A stretch of DNA of 64,000 nt from Pholiota molesta. Lineage: Eukaryota > Basidiomycota > Agaricomycetes > Agaricales > Strophariaceae. The notes below the pieces were generated by a model, which searched no databases, was not told the origin of the DNA, and worked only from the letters and a program-made list of their open reading frames with translations. Shown piece by piece: positions 1 through 13,576 of this stretch; the stretch's first letter is position 1; every line of letters starts with the position of its first letter. The stretch is taken from NCBI GenBank assembly GCA_014925825.1, contig JACGCK010000016.1:248001-312000 (forward strand), given 5' to 3'. A program made the position numbers and the translations under genes.

Positions 1-3000
1 CCATCAAGCTGCCAGTGGATGGGTCCGCTAAAGCTGGTGGAGCAGCTTTTCTCCTCCTTTCGATCAAGAATTCTTCTATCCGCACTTTGAGTTCCGGGAC
101 TATATGTGTGGACAAGATTCTGTGAGATGGACATGTCGCTAATTAATGAAATGTAGACTGACCGGGAGTGACATCTTCGATGGCCAATGGGGCACGATTA
201 AAAGGATCTTTGGAATCTGACAGTAAGTGGGATTTGATGGTAGCTCGGTCGAGAATGATTTTGGATGATGGTAGCAAGACTGGGTCTCTCATGACAGTGA
301 ACATGAGAGGATCTGTTCAAATCATGAGTAATCGTATGCATATTGGGAAAGACAGAAACGTCGCACCCAAGAATCATCTGGAACTTCCCCGAGGTCCTCT
401 TCGGCCTCTAGAGAAGCCTTTGCTTCTTCTACCTTTTCCACAAAGGCGTGCAACTTGGCAACCTCTTCCTGAGTCTTGAGATTACGGCGAAGGGCAATTT
501 CTTCTGCCTTGTCGAACAGTTCCTTTGAGTAACTACGACCATCGCCAGCTACAGATTGAATGAACTCTTTCTGATCGCTCAGGTTCAAGAACACTTGGAG
601 GATGTCGCTCAGTAAGACACGCGGGTTGAACTTGAGTTTCTCGGGCTCGCGAACTCTGAGGTCTTGGTATTTGGGACCAACCAGGGCCTGCAGATTGTAG
701 TCCAACATGGCAGCGAGACGGTCAACAATCTCAGGCATCATAAAGGGTGCTTTCGTCTCTGCGGTGAAAATCTTGAGCAGCTCGACCGTGGATCGACCAA
801 GAGTGGTATAACCAGATGCATGGCGTTCCAATGAGCGCAAAGTACCTTCCCGCTCTCGTCGATATTCCGCAGGTTTTGCTTCCCAGGCTGCTTTGTCATC
901 CATTTCGACTTGAATATTGTGGATTTGGGTGAGCTCGCTCAAAGACTCATCCATGAGGTAAGTAACATCGTTGATCATGAGGTTAACAAAGCGGACGAAT
1001 TTGTCGACGTTCCTATGGTATATTTAGTTGTGGAGACAGGCTGAAAACCACATACACATACTTGGCTTCGATGTTGAGGGCCTCACGATGCGTTGGGTTG
1101 TTCCAAACGACTTTGAGGATGTACGAAATGTTCCGCCTATAAAAAGACATGAGGTTTCATTAAGAAATTCGCCATGCATCAAACTATTCGAACCTGGCAT
1201 CTAAAGGAAATAGGCATGAGTCAGAGAGTTTTTTTAGGAGGATGAATCGTCACTTACTGAATTTATCATAGAACTGCGAGCTCGCACCCGTTTGTTCCAC
1301 CTCTGTATCACCGTGATAGCACGAGTGATTAGCCTATCGAAAGACTTGGTTTTGAAAATACGAACCAATATAGAAGTGCATCAATGCGGGCATGAGATGT
1401 TTCAAAGCCATTGGATGCGAGTTCAACATATTGCCCAAAATGCCATTGCGCTCGCGCCCATATCCCCAAACGCTCATGAAGAGCACCTGAAAAAATTATT
1501 GGTCAAGATGAAACGCTGTAGCGGACGGTTGCGAGTTGTAACGTACATCGTTGATTTTCGATTTCAAGAATGGGTTCTTAATATACCATGTCGACGTTAA
1601 GAAGGTCAATACGAAAGTCATGAGCTCGACCTTCCCAGAAAGTTCAAATTTATCTGGCGAAGTCCTTATATGCGTAAATCAGTTAACAAATCATCAACTG
1701 TAAAAGCAGCAAGAGTGATGAGGACGTACTGGACTGCAAAATAGTAATAATCAACAATATCCTCGATGATATACTCCGGAAGCACCCTAAAGGACATTGG
1801 TACTTCTTTGGGAAGTGGCAGCCTTTGAAAATCAGAACTATTAAGCGGATTCTCTTAACTTGATAAATGTCGTAAGGGAAACACATACTCGACAAGGGGA
1901 TTGGGGTGTGTCTTTTTAGGATCGACCTGACGAATCAGCCAGGTAGACAAGAAATTCGTGAAGCCAAGGGATCTGAATGTCATATCAGGGTCCAGCAATC
2001 CCGCCTCATAAGCCAGCTGCTGTGATTTGATCTTTGCTTGCTCGTTTTTGACATGGTTAATAGCTGCTTCAGTGCGCGCTTGCATAATTGTCTACATGGG
2101 TGATAAGCTCTTGAATATGGCAAATATTTGGAGGTAATACATACCCCCATCCATGAACCATTACCGTTGAGCATGTCGAGGTGCCTTTGGAGTTCATCTC
2201 TGTGTTTTCCCAGGTCATTGTAAGTCTGGATTGTACGTAGGTATCCATAATGGCTCATGGCGATAGTAAGGTAGAATATGTCGGAAATGAAATTAGGAGG
2301 TGGAGCTAATGTTATGGATTGAGCACAGCTACAAGCAGTCATCAATGAAAATTCGACATACCACCTGGTGGGAGTACATGATCTTCTTGCCATTTTGTAG
2401 CCTCTTCGCTTGTTGCTTTGATACGTGTTTCGTCACTCAAATCAATACGCGATGAGTGTACGTAGTACAGTGGGTCAATGCGATCCATCTGAAGAGAGTG
2501 TAAGCATGATTGACTACTTGTGAGGTGCAGTGCATGCCTACCTTGCTATAAGTGGCGTCCATGAACGGTTCAGCAAACCGTAACAAAACACTCTGCATAT
2601 TCAGCATGAAGCTATCAGAAGCAACTGTCGTCGGGTCGACCTGGTGATTATAAATATTTGTATTTGCATTTTAAATGAGATACGGCATGAACTCACCTGC
2701 ATTCCAGATCGCTTCACATTCAAAGAGACGACGCGAGAAAAGTACCCAAGAACGGCCTCTCGCGTTTCGGAAGATGCGCGAACGAGGGTGTTGAACACTT
2801 GGAAAAGTGAAGTCTGCAAAAGGACAGACATGTCAGTAATAGATCAGTGTCGAAAGGAAGCAGAAAGACGAACCTGGAGAATTTTCAAGGTACCTCTGAG
2901 ACTAGCGTAGGTCGACTCAATATCGTCTCTCGAACGCTTGTCAGGTTCAGAAAAGTAAGTCAGCGCAACTTTGGGCTAGAATTTGACATGAGTAAGCATA

Positions 3001-4522
3001 AATCAAGATAAATCATAGAACGTACCCATTCTGGGAAGAACACTCCCAGTCGAGAAAGCGGACCCAGGAGAGATTTGGTCTCGAAATTGGCTGCAGTGGC
3101 TTCCACAGGATTCCAATCCTCCATCCTTGTGATCATAGACGCGATACTCTTTATCGATACAAGAACCTCCAATCCGCTGACAACGCCCCGCCAGCTGGAA
3201 TCACTTCCGCCCAAGCCCTCTGGTCGGAATAGAGATTCGTGGAAGAGTAATCCACGAACGACCGGCGCTAATATGTCATCGAGTTCGTTGTCGGGTTCGA
3301 ATCTGCGAGCGAAATCTTGTAAGAACTGTTCGACATCAGAAGGGGCGAGTGTATTTTGGCTGTTTGAAGAGCTAGAGAGAAGGGGAGCAGAGAGCGCGGA
3401 GAGAGATAGTAGAGGCTGAATGAGTTCGGCCGGTCCAAGGACCCGGCTAGATATGGATTAGCTTTAGCATAAGGCCGATAGTATGATTACGAACCCAGTA
3501 GGTTGAGGAAACATTTCAGGTTCTTGCAAGATGTAGCCAGAATAGCTGATCACTAATGATCGTATCTTCTCCAATTGGTCAAGAGCTTTGAGACTGTCAG
3601 CGGGGTTGTATCCCTATAGATATTGGTACGTTAATATCCAGTCATAAAGACACACGACAGCAAGTTACCTTCTTCATCACGGATGATCGTGCAGTGTTTA
3701 ATCTCTTCCACATCCCACAAGATATTCAAGACCGTTTGTTGAGGAGGAAGGGACACTAGCACAGGAAGATAATCCAGTTCATCCCTTGATTAGATGCCAG
3801 TGAGCCACATATCATCAATCTAGCATAGAAGATTACGCACGTCATATTCTGAGGATTGAGTTCAAGTCTGGCGATCAAGACTCTATCCAGCAGGTCAATG
3901 GAGAGCCTGTCATCGGCTTGATATTATACTTTATTAGGATTATGATAGTCTTCTTAGATCAGTCATTGGAAACTCACTTTTTCCCTCTTCCGCCAACTCT
4001 TGGCCAAGTGCTTGAGCCACACAATTTCATATCCGCTTTTCTCAGCAACCTCTTGCTAGATAATGGATTCTGCTTTAGTAATTCCGCTAACGTTAAATTG
4101 GAGCAACAACTCCACATACGCTCAGAGTAACCTTCAGCACATCCTGCATTGTCTCATGCTCCCATGCTTCAAGATCCAACTTTGCTGGTGCGGCTTTCTT
4201 CTTCGCTAGTCCAGAAGCCGGCCGACTGGTAGGGGCAGAGACCGCGGGTGTGGAAGGCAACGACGGGCGAGGAATCGGCTTTGGTTTAGGGGCAGGGACT
4301 GGCGGCAATTGGGACGGGGATGCACTCCGGGTAGAAGCACCAGATGGTGTCGACGAGGGCGACGCCGCGTTTTGCAGCTTTGCGAGCCTTTTCAAACGAA
4401 TCTAAAGGAAGTATTGCATAATACGACAGCGTAAGAGCTTATGAGTTTCTTTCAAGCGCTCGTATTCATGTAACACATACGCGGTCGGCGTCATCCTGGG
4501 GTGTAGGCGCATTATCGCTCAT
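1..4522 (-). CDS. UFD2: Ubiquitin conjugation factor E4 (Ufd2), 3' end cut by window edge
   Basis: Ufd2 is a U-box E4 ligase that elongates short ubiquitin chains on substrates handled by Cdc48. The start at 4522 gives [14 protein letters not shown], followed after an intron by [12 protein letters not shown], a typical Ufd2 N-terminus. A Pro/Ser/Ala-rich linker follows (about 4130-4390), then the long helical Ufd2 core spread over many short exons (for example 2970-3420, 1860-2390 and 1000-1700). The last core exon (about 395-978) contains [20 protein letters not shown], typical of Ufd2. The U-box begins near 380 and continues with [20 protein letters not shown] (about 230-290); the final readable exon ends in an ERRRK-rich tail at the left edge. 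At about 372 the U-box entry is one base short: the PDD frame cannot join FLDP and [10 protein letters not shown] through the intron at about 307-366 unless one T is added. Family assignment is certain. The gene is either functional with an assembly error or has lost its U-box. Confidence 0.93.
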
Positions 4523-4743
4523 GATGTATGAAGCGTAAGAGACGGCTTGAAGTAAAGGGAGTCGTGGGGGATAGAGATGTGCTGCAGAAGAAGAATGGAC
4601 TGGTGAAGGTTGTAGTAAAGTTAACTATCTTTGAATCAGCGCTCGATTCCAAATCCTGTGCCACTGTGGCGACGGGATGAAATGGGCTCACGTGCTGCAA
4701 ACCTCGGACTGTCGGCGGCTCTCTTCAACGTCAACCGCGACCA
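4523..4743. promoter_or_regulatory. Divergent promoter region UFD2 / bL35m
   Basis: Only 221 bases separate the two start codons, so 5' UTRs and both core promoters must lie here. I see no clear TATA box. The arrangement suggests a shared bidirectional promoter (inference). Confidence 0.5.
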
Positions 4744-5121
4744 ATGTTCTCCGTGGGGCGCCAGCTGCTGTGGACAGCCCAATCATGTCTTCGGACACCT
4801 GCTAGTTCTCTTTCCCGCATGTTCTCGTCAACCTCCGTGGCTGAGGCGGGCTACAAAATGAAATCTCATTCCGGTGCAAAAAAGCGTTGGCGCTCTCTGG
4901 CGTCCGGGACTGCATTCAAACGCGTAAGTTGGTGTTTCTTTCCACTCAATGGATACAGCTTATCCCTTACATCTTTCACCCCATAGGGAAAGGCAGGACA
5001 CTCCCATATGAACGTCTCGAAATCTCCTGTACGCAAGAACAGACTCAGCGCTACCGCCTACTCCAACCCTACCCAAACCCATAAGCTAAAGAAGCTGCTC
5101 CTTCCCTACGGCTCTAGTTAG
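4744..5121 (+). CDS. Mitochondrial large-subunit ribosomal protein bL35m
   Basis: Two exons (4744-4923 and 4987-5121, intron GTAAGT..ATAG) encode 104 residues. The first 35 or so residues are basic and Ser-rich (MFSVGRQLLWTAQSCLRTPA), consistent with a mitochondrial targeting peptide. The rest matches the bL35 signature: YKMKSHSGAKKRWRSLASGT, then KRGKAGHSHMN across the splice, and a C-terminal HKLKKLLLPYGSS. bL35 is a small RNA-binding protein of the 50S/54S subunit. The length fits a fungal mitochondrial bL35 with presequence. The gene diverges from UFD2. The reading frame is intact. Confidence 0.9.
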
Positions 5122-5534
5122 AATGTAATAAGCGTATACTGTCGCCTTTATAATAATGGTAAGTGTCCTTGAAGATTGTCCGCGTAGCTATACAATGTTA
5201 ATCATTGTCTGCAGATGAACAGACAAAAAAAAAAAAAAAAAACTTAAAAAACTTCTGTTGGAGATTTTGCTGAGTGCTTTACACTGGCTTTACTGCACGA
5301 AAAACCAGTTCTGAATGATTCTTAGCCAATTCATGTTGGCGGTCTTTCTGATTTGTGAGGCCATGGCAATACCCGCAGGTCTAAATACGCTCTTTAAGCA
5401 CTGCGTAAGTCTTCATTGCAACATCATGATACACCGTGTCTATGCTACAGGAATTAGGAGAACAAGGGAATATAATCCAAGAGAATGAGGAGACGTCCAT
5501 ATCATGGAGGTCCTCTCTGCGGGTATAGGGAGGT
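5122..5534. other. Convergent intergenic region with poly(A) tract
   Basis: This is the 3' flank of both bL35m and the histidine phosphatase. It contains an uninterrupted run of 18 A at 5225-5242. I see no gene. The A run could be a poly(A) remnant or a simple repeat. Confidence 0.5.
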
Positions 5535-6736
5535 CTAATAAGGCTTTGCTCTGACCATCTTCGACTCAGTTGTCTTCTTCCCAAGGAAGGCTCGAATGTC
5601 TTTTTGGGCAGGGTCATGCGCTAGGCTGCCAATTCCGCCCTTTTGTCGATGCTAAATATGGGATGTTAGAAAGACCGGTTACACAATGCGAGTGCTTTTC
5701 GCTCACAACATTCAATAAGTGCGCATGTTCGTTGATTGCCATTACTTTGACGTTGAATCGAACAGCACCTTCTGACAAGATATCAGAGGAACTTCTCTCT
5801 TGACTGGATTCATCCTGAGTGGAAGCAGAAACATCAGTATAAGGCTACCGTTGAGTAATTTTGTTACGAACCTTGAGGGTAATCTCAACTCCCATCCATC
5901 CAGTATTCTTTATCCCTCTGAAGTCATGGGTATTATGTTCCGACTTGTTTGTTACGTCTCTTCGAATGATAGTCGCCATTAACTCTCCAATAAACAATCC
6001 ATGACTGACAATTGCCACTGTCCTATGTGTTGGATCTTCTTTCTCCTGTAGCAAATGGGGAAGCAGAATCTCGTCGATGACTATTTCGGCCCTCTTTGCG
6101 ACATCATCAAGGCTTTCACCTCCAGGATAACTTTGCTGTCGACCGAAGAGGGCTGGAAACTTGCCTTGGGCATAGTGAGCCTCCATGGACAATCCAGGTT
6201 CTTTTCTCGCGAACTTCGTTCCTTCGCCAGTGCCAAAATTTTGTTCCCGCAGAGTAATTGATTCGTGAAGCGGCACAAGATCATTTCTGGTTTCTTTTTC
6301 ACGGCTTGTGCTGTCGTTTTGGCACGTAAAAGGTCGGAGGAATATATGGCTGACAGCTTCATGCCGGAAAGCGAGTCAGCCAGAGCCTCTGCTTGCTATC
6401 AAGGTGCTAACATTGAGCTGAGAGTCAATGTAAAATATATTTGCATATCTTCACTGACTTTCATTCCTGAAATTTAACGGCTGTTAAAGCGCTATAATTT
6501 TGGTGGGTTGCAATGAAATACGTACCATGGTTAGAAAGGGAGAGTCCTTCCATCCTGCCCATACACCGCGCTATGTGATCAAGGAAAGTATGAGAACCCA
6601 TCTAGTGCAAAATTTCTTTCAAGTCGAATAGCACAGACCAGTTGTCCTTGGATTCTCCATGGCGAATCTACAAGATTGGATTTATAGCGCTTAGGTACTG
6701 AAAGTACATGCAACGCACGAAGAGGAATCGAACCAT
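5535..6736 (-). CDS. Histidine phosphatase superfamily protein (phosphoglycerate mutase-like)
   Basis: The start at 6736 gives MVRFLF, spliced (intron with donor GTGCGT, about 6660-6720) to IRHGESKDNW. This is the RHG catalytic motif of the superfamily, in which the His is phosphorylated. Later conserved blocks are WAGWKDSPLSNHG (near 6540), AIYSSDLLRAKTTAQAV (about 6305-6355), LREQNFGTGEG (about 6220-6250), YPGGESLDDVAKRAE, and AIVSHGLFIGELMATI carrying the second catalytic His. The C-terminal exons read INEHAHLLNV then HRQKGGIGSLAHDPAQKDIR and end at the TAG at 5535. Two one-base deficits interrupt the frame: CCC at 6538-6540, and five T (five A on the coding strand) at 6295-6299. The substrate is unknown; TIGAR/PMU-like sugar phosphatases are the nearest named relatives. 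It is head to head with the AN1 gene, 270 bases apart. Confidence 0.82.
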
Positions 6737-6952
6737 GGAATGCCTATTCCAGGGACCCAAGAGTGTTGGAGAATACCTTAGAACAAGTATGCGAAATGGT
6801 TGATGCAGCTCAGCAACGATCGCCGAGGCCAATTAGACGCGTTAGTATCACGTGCCGACATTGAGTCAATTAGCTGACAAAGCATATTAGCACTCTTGCA
6901 TCCATCCACCACAGGTGGCCTGTGCTTCTGGCCGCGTCAGCGCTCTGTTTGT

Positions 6953-6959
6953 TATAAAA
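6953..6959 (+). promoter_or_regulatory. Candidate TATA box of the AN1 zinc-finger gene
   Basis: TATAAAA lies 48-54 bases upstream of the ATG at 7007, in the divergent region between two genes. Its position allows only a short 5' UTR. Confidence 0.4.
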
Positions 6960-7006
6960 TCCCTTTGTTTCTCTTCTTCCTTCTCCACATACCACTTGCT
7001 AGCTCA

Positions 7007-8276
7007 ATGTCTTCTCCATCTTCCGCAACGCCAGCACCCGAACGCGATGCTCAGCTTCTCGCTGTCGGAAAGCAGTGCTCCGACCCTACATGCCTTCTCG
7101 TCGACTTTCTTCCCTTCAAATGTCAGCACTGCGAGCTCTCCTTCTGCCAAGAGCACTTCAAAGTGAACGCTCACCATTGCTCAAAGTACGACGAGAGCAA
7201 GCACAACAGGATTGCTCCGAACTGTACGTGAATCTACTTGTCATTCAGGCTCGTTATTTATCTAATCTATTATCACACATTCAGGTCCGTTATGCAATAC
7301 GCCAGTTGCCGTTCGTCCAGGGCAGGACCCTAACGTACGGATGGATATTCCCCTGGAGAAGGAATGTTCTGTCGTTACTGGCAAAGTCAAATCCAAATCC
7401 ACCCCACTCTGTGCAAGAGCCTCCTGTAGAAAAGTACTGTTCTCGCCCATACGATGTACTGTACGTATTCTCCAATTTTGTTCCACCAAGTAATGAGTAC
7501 TCATTCATTGATCTCAGTCATGCAGACTTCAGTTCTGTCCTGCCCACCGATTCCCCGGGGACCATACCTGTTCCACTGCACCGAGTACTAGCGCCCCTGC
7601 CTCCTACCCTTCCCTGGCGGGCCTGAGTGCCGGGGCACAACAGCTCAAATGAAAGCAACCACTGCTGGAGCGGCTGCCTTGGGAGCTATCAAAACTTCTA
7701 TAGTTGCAGCATCTAGTCCCGCTTCTCGTCCTACTGCATCAAAGCCCTCTAAGCCCTCAGTAATACCATTTAGTGGCATGGATCGGTATGTGCATATTTA
7801 TACCAGCTCGTCAAGTATTCGCTCACCAATCACCAGTCCTTCGGATTCCCTTGCATTGCCTACTACATCTGCTTCTACAACCCATGATAATTCAACAACA
7901 ACGACTACACCAACGCCACTGCCAACGATCCTATAATCAAACCCGAACCTATAATCAATACCCTATTATCCAATTTCATCCCGCGACCTATTTTCGGAAC
8001 TGCTTAAACTACCCTACCACTGTATAATCACCACAATATGACTTCCCAATGTATCCATATCCGGACCTGAATATTTAGACGCGCGAGAGCAGAAAGGGAA
8101 AGCAGATTGAAGGCGATGCAAGCGCGCGCCAAGAAAGGGGTACGAATTCTAGTATCTCCGTTTCCTAACTATGCATCTCACAACGTCTCCAGCTCCTAGG
8201 AGATGAGGAAAGAGCAATTCTGGCTGCAGAAGAAGCTGCAGCTCATGAAAGGAAGGGAGATTGCTTGATTATGTAG
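7007..8276 (+). CDS. AN1-type zinc-finger protein with C-terminal CaaX box (ZFAND2/AIRAPL-like)
   Basis: Two AN1 zinc fingers are encoded across three exons. The first, from about residue 20, contains CSDPTCLLVDFLPFKCQHC and FCQEHF..HHC. The second contains CARASCRKVLF and, after an intron, CRLQFCPAHRFPGDHTC. An Ala/Ser/Thr-rich linker follows (about 7650-7930). The last exons read ERESRLKAMQARAKKG, then LLGDEERAILAAEEAAA (resembling a ubiquitin-interacting motif), and finish KGDCLIM at the TAG at 8276. CLIM fits a CaaX prenylation signal. Mammalian AIRAPL has the same order (AN1-AN1-UIM-CaaX) and adapts p97 and the proteasome to ER clients, so a similar role is inferred. One A is missing in AAA at 7647-7649. 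The stretch 7930-8090 between linker and C-terminus could not be spliced with confidence. Confidence 0.8.
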
Positions 8277-8463
8277 CCGCTATTTAAAGCCTAGCCAACA
8301 ACGGATCTATTTATTTCAATTTACTCGTACTGCATGTATACCACCTAAGGCTAGGACCAGTCACCACTCTTCAATATGTCACGTGCACGAAACTTCAGAA
8401 TTACCAATATATAAGTAGCGAAAGGGAAAGAAACATTTTTTATGATTCTTTTTATTGGCGAGT

Positions 8464-10716
<2,253 letters not shown>

Positions 10717-12550
10717 TGGAGGAAGATAAATTGCTCGAATGTATTTGAGGGTGATGTTCCATGTCGCTAACGCATCCTTTTTATACATTTTGAAGGAGAA
10801 ATTTAGTAGAATGGCACAACTACGTGATAACCATGACTTTGGAAAAAATAGAATAGGAAGTGTAAGAGAGATCAACAAGAGAGATCCAACAAGAAGGGTG
10901 GGGTGGGCGCGTGATACGGCGTTGATGATGAATATGCCAGAATGCATGGAGTTTTCTAGTTCGCGGTGATTCGAATCGTGTATTGATCAAATCTTATCCA
11001 GATATCTGTGTCGACAAGTGAGGTATCCTATGAATTCCCATGGACCATAAAGCCAGTGGTAGACGCGAGAGCTAAGAACAGTGTTACGCTTGCGTTCACC
11101 AGTTCAATTGCGTTTGGGAGGCAAAGATTCCTTAAGGACACGCAGACCTGAGGTCTTGATATCTAGAAATCTGGGACTCGGAATGATTTTCACTAGGTGA
11201 TCGATTGGACTGAGTTAACCTGGCGAGACTCGAGAGGCCATGGAGAAAATTCAGATCAAGAGACTCAGTCACATGTGGCGGTGAAGTGGAAGGATAACGT
11301 TAAACCAAATACTGGCAAGCATTCTGAATCGGCGCGCGTCGGCTCCCGAACTTTGGTTTGTTCTGGACTTCCTATTCTTACCAGTTAAACGCCAATATTT
11401 CAATGATACTGCTGCGGCCGCCACGCAACTACTTGTCGACATATGTCTCACCTCCACATATTCTCCACCTTTTTTGTTTCTCTCTGAAAACGTGGTACCT
11501 GTATATCTCAGGGAGAAAACACCCGACACTGCGATTGTCCTTATGCTGTGCTTCGCCTGGTTAGTTCTTTCCAGCGAGTGCTGCATTCTGTCAGTTATGA
11601 CGTGCGAGAACGTGGAATGGGCTTCGAATTATTTTAGCAGACTCGGATGTCAGATTCCCATGTGTTCATGTGCTACCAGCATCTGCTGGTGGAAACGTCT
11701 CTGAAATCGAGCCATTTAGTCCAAATATCTGTGGTGGCGGCCGTGGATTTGACATAAACACGAGCTTCGAAGGCTTCTGGTAACTCAAAATTTTGTCCGC
11801 AGCCTTGGGCAAAACGTCACTGACATCAAATGGCTTCTTCCTGTGGATGATCGCAACTGGATATCGAGTCCCATTCGAGTTATTTAGGACATTCATTCGT
11901 ATACTTCGTGAAGCGCTTCTGTTTTTGTCGTGACATGGCTATGATGAACGCCGATATAACTCTTTGGTACCACTCCGACCACACTGCCGCCGCTACGTGC
12001 ACATGCTATAACACCTTGTGTCCAGCCTACGATATCGCTGTTAGGGATCAGCTGTTGTTGAACACTTTGATTCTCTTATACTCTACTTCTGAACTGACTT
12101 CGCCGACAGTACGCAGATCAACTTCTATAAACTCCTTTATATGCCATTAACATTCTACCAACGTTTGTGTGGATTGGTTAGGCCCGCGGTATTCCTCAGA
12201 CTGACCTCGAAATGAGTTCCTGATATGTATCTGTCATCTTGAGAAGAATCTGACAAGAATCACACTGGGTTTTCTCTTGAGCATCAGTTATAGAACGCTG
12301 TGATATATCAAGGGAAAATCTCCGCGGCATATTCGTCGATCGACATGGCATAGTTTGCATGTTCTCATTACTTTTTCGAGCTTATAAATCCATTTCTACC
12401 ATCAAAGTGCACAAAAGAGATTCTGATTCAGTCAACTCGTGTGATATATTAGTCGGACTTTCAGAACACAAGGCTACGATAGTTTTTCTTTCGTGTTTTT
12501 CAAGCCTTTGAAATCAGCTTGGAAATAGATGGTACATACACATCGAAACT
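10717..12550. other. Gene-poor interval upstream of the glucoamylase
   Basis: The proximal part should contain the glucoamylase promoter. Several open frames of 60-105 codons occur on both strands, for example a minus-strand frame at 11666-11896. None shows a recognisable domain, signal peptide or splice context. I support no gene here. Confidence 0.4.
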
Positions 12551-13200
12551 TTATCTGTACCATGTATTCTTCATTTCAAACTCAAGACGATACAAAGAAG
12601 CACCGACGCAGGCAAAAAGCCGTGGCATTCGCTGAAGTCCATATTCTAGGTATTCAAAAAGAAAGTTTGCTGGTGTGAAATTGTGGCGTTTACAGCGATA
12701 GTATGCTTCCCGTTTGCCAATATATCTTGTTTGTAGCATAACACGCGGTTCGCAGACGGAGGCGAAATGCTGATGACGGGGACGCCTGTCGGTATTCCAA
12801 AAACATTGCCAAGACCGATGGGGCCAATATAGGTAATTGGGGTTGGAGTCATCGATAAGTATCGACCTAGACATATGTTTGGCCTATAGAACCAGACAAG
12901 AGGAAGGAAAGAAGGGAAAGGACAAGATCCGCAATAAGAATTGGATAGTGGTCGCCAGCAAAAGACAGATTGAGCCGGATGCGGAGGTATTGCGAAATCA
13001 GACATGGTGCCCTGAATAATTACATGTTCGGTTCTGGAGTCTCCTTCTGCATAGACACCATCTGACGCAGAATATGATATGTTTGGATAGCAAACCGACA
13101 TAAGAATATTGCTTTTGGCACCAGGGTCAGAGTCGGAAGCACCGTAGACAAGATCTGGGCTGGATTCAAGCTCGAAGATGAAAGAAACATATTATTTGAA
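12551..13200 (-). pseudogene. Damaged gene for a fungal secreted/cell-surface repeat-type protein
   Basis: Reading on the minus strand, RSWQCF (about 12800), then PPSANRVLCYKQDILANGKH and TIAVNATISHQQTFF, and EYLEYGLQ at the end recall a basidiomycete family of extracellular proteins. That family has a WxCFVD core, an L-x-dG-xHTLTVNVT strand and a terminal FDYxxY. These blocks lie in different frames. One T appears missing in the run at 12656-12660 (A on the plus strand), and at least two more one-base shifts are needed between 12780 and 12900. No second domain or membrane anchor, usual in the family, follows the stop at 12551, so the protein may also be truncated. The N-terminus and first exon are not resolved. 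The function of the family is unknown to me. Confidence 0.4.
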
Positions 13201-13576
13201 AGTCATAATCTTTTCTTGATCCAGAGACCAAACCATAATGAAGGGCAAGTTTCTGTTTGTTGCTTGAGCGTTATCGAAGCAGCGATAGTTGGTAAAATAT
13301 AGAATACGTATATCTGCCGAAGCGCGCAGATCCGTGAATGCTATCATGCGAAGGAGATCCATAGGAAAATATTGTTGTGCTTTTGGATGTGTTGTTGAGA
13401 GACAGCAGGAAGGCGACATGTCATGTCTGACGAGGAAAGATGAAGGCGGCGAGGCCAAAAGTCAAAATGGTCGACGCCGAGCCAGGCGACCACGTGGTGC
13501 AGAAATGACAGGCACTCGTTTCCGTTGCTGCTTGCGCTGGTCCACCCATCACCGCCTATTAGCCACCACCCGCAGC
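13201..13576. other. Upstream region of the PA-RING gene
   Basis: Contains open frames on both strands without recognisable features. It must include the promoter of the plus-strand gene starting at 13577 and perhaps the 5' end of the damaged minus-strand gene. Confidence 0.35.

Noticed and set aside
5225..5242. Run of 18 A as evidence of a retroposon
   Set aside because: No target-site duplication or reverse-transcribed gene lies beside it; treated as a simple repeat.
6700..6745. tRNA B-box-like GGTTCGATTCC on the minus strand
   Set aside because: It is the coding sequence for MVRFLF at the start of the phosphatase; no matching A-box, cloverleaf or acceptor stem is present.
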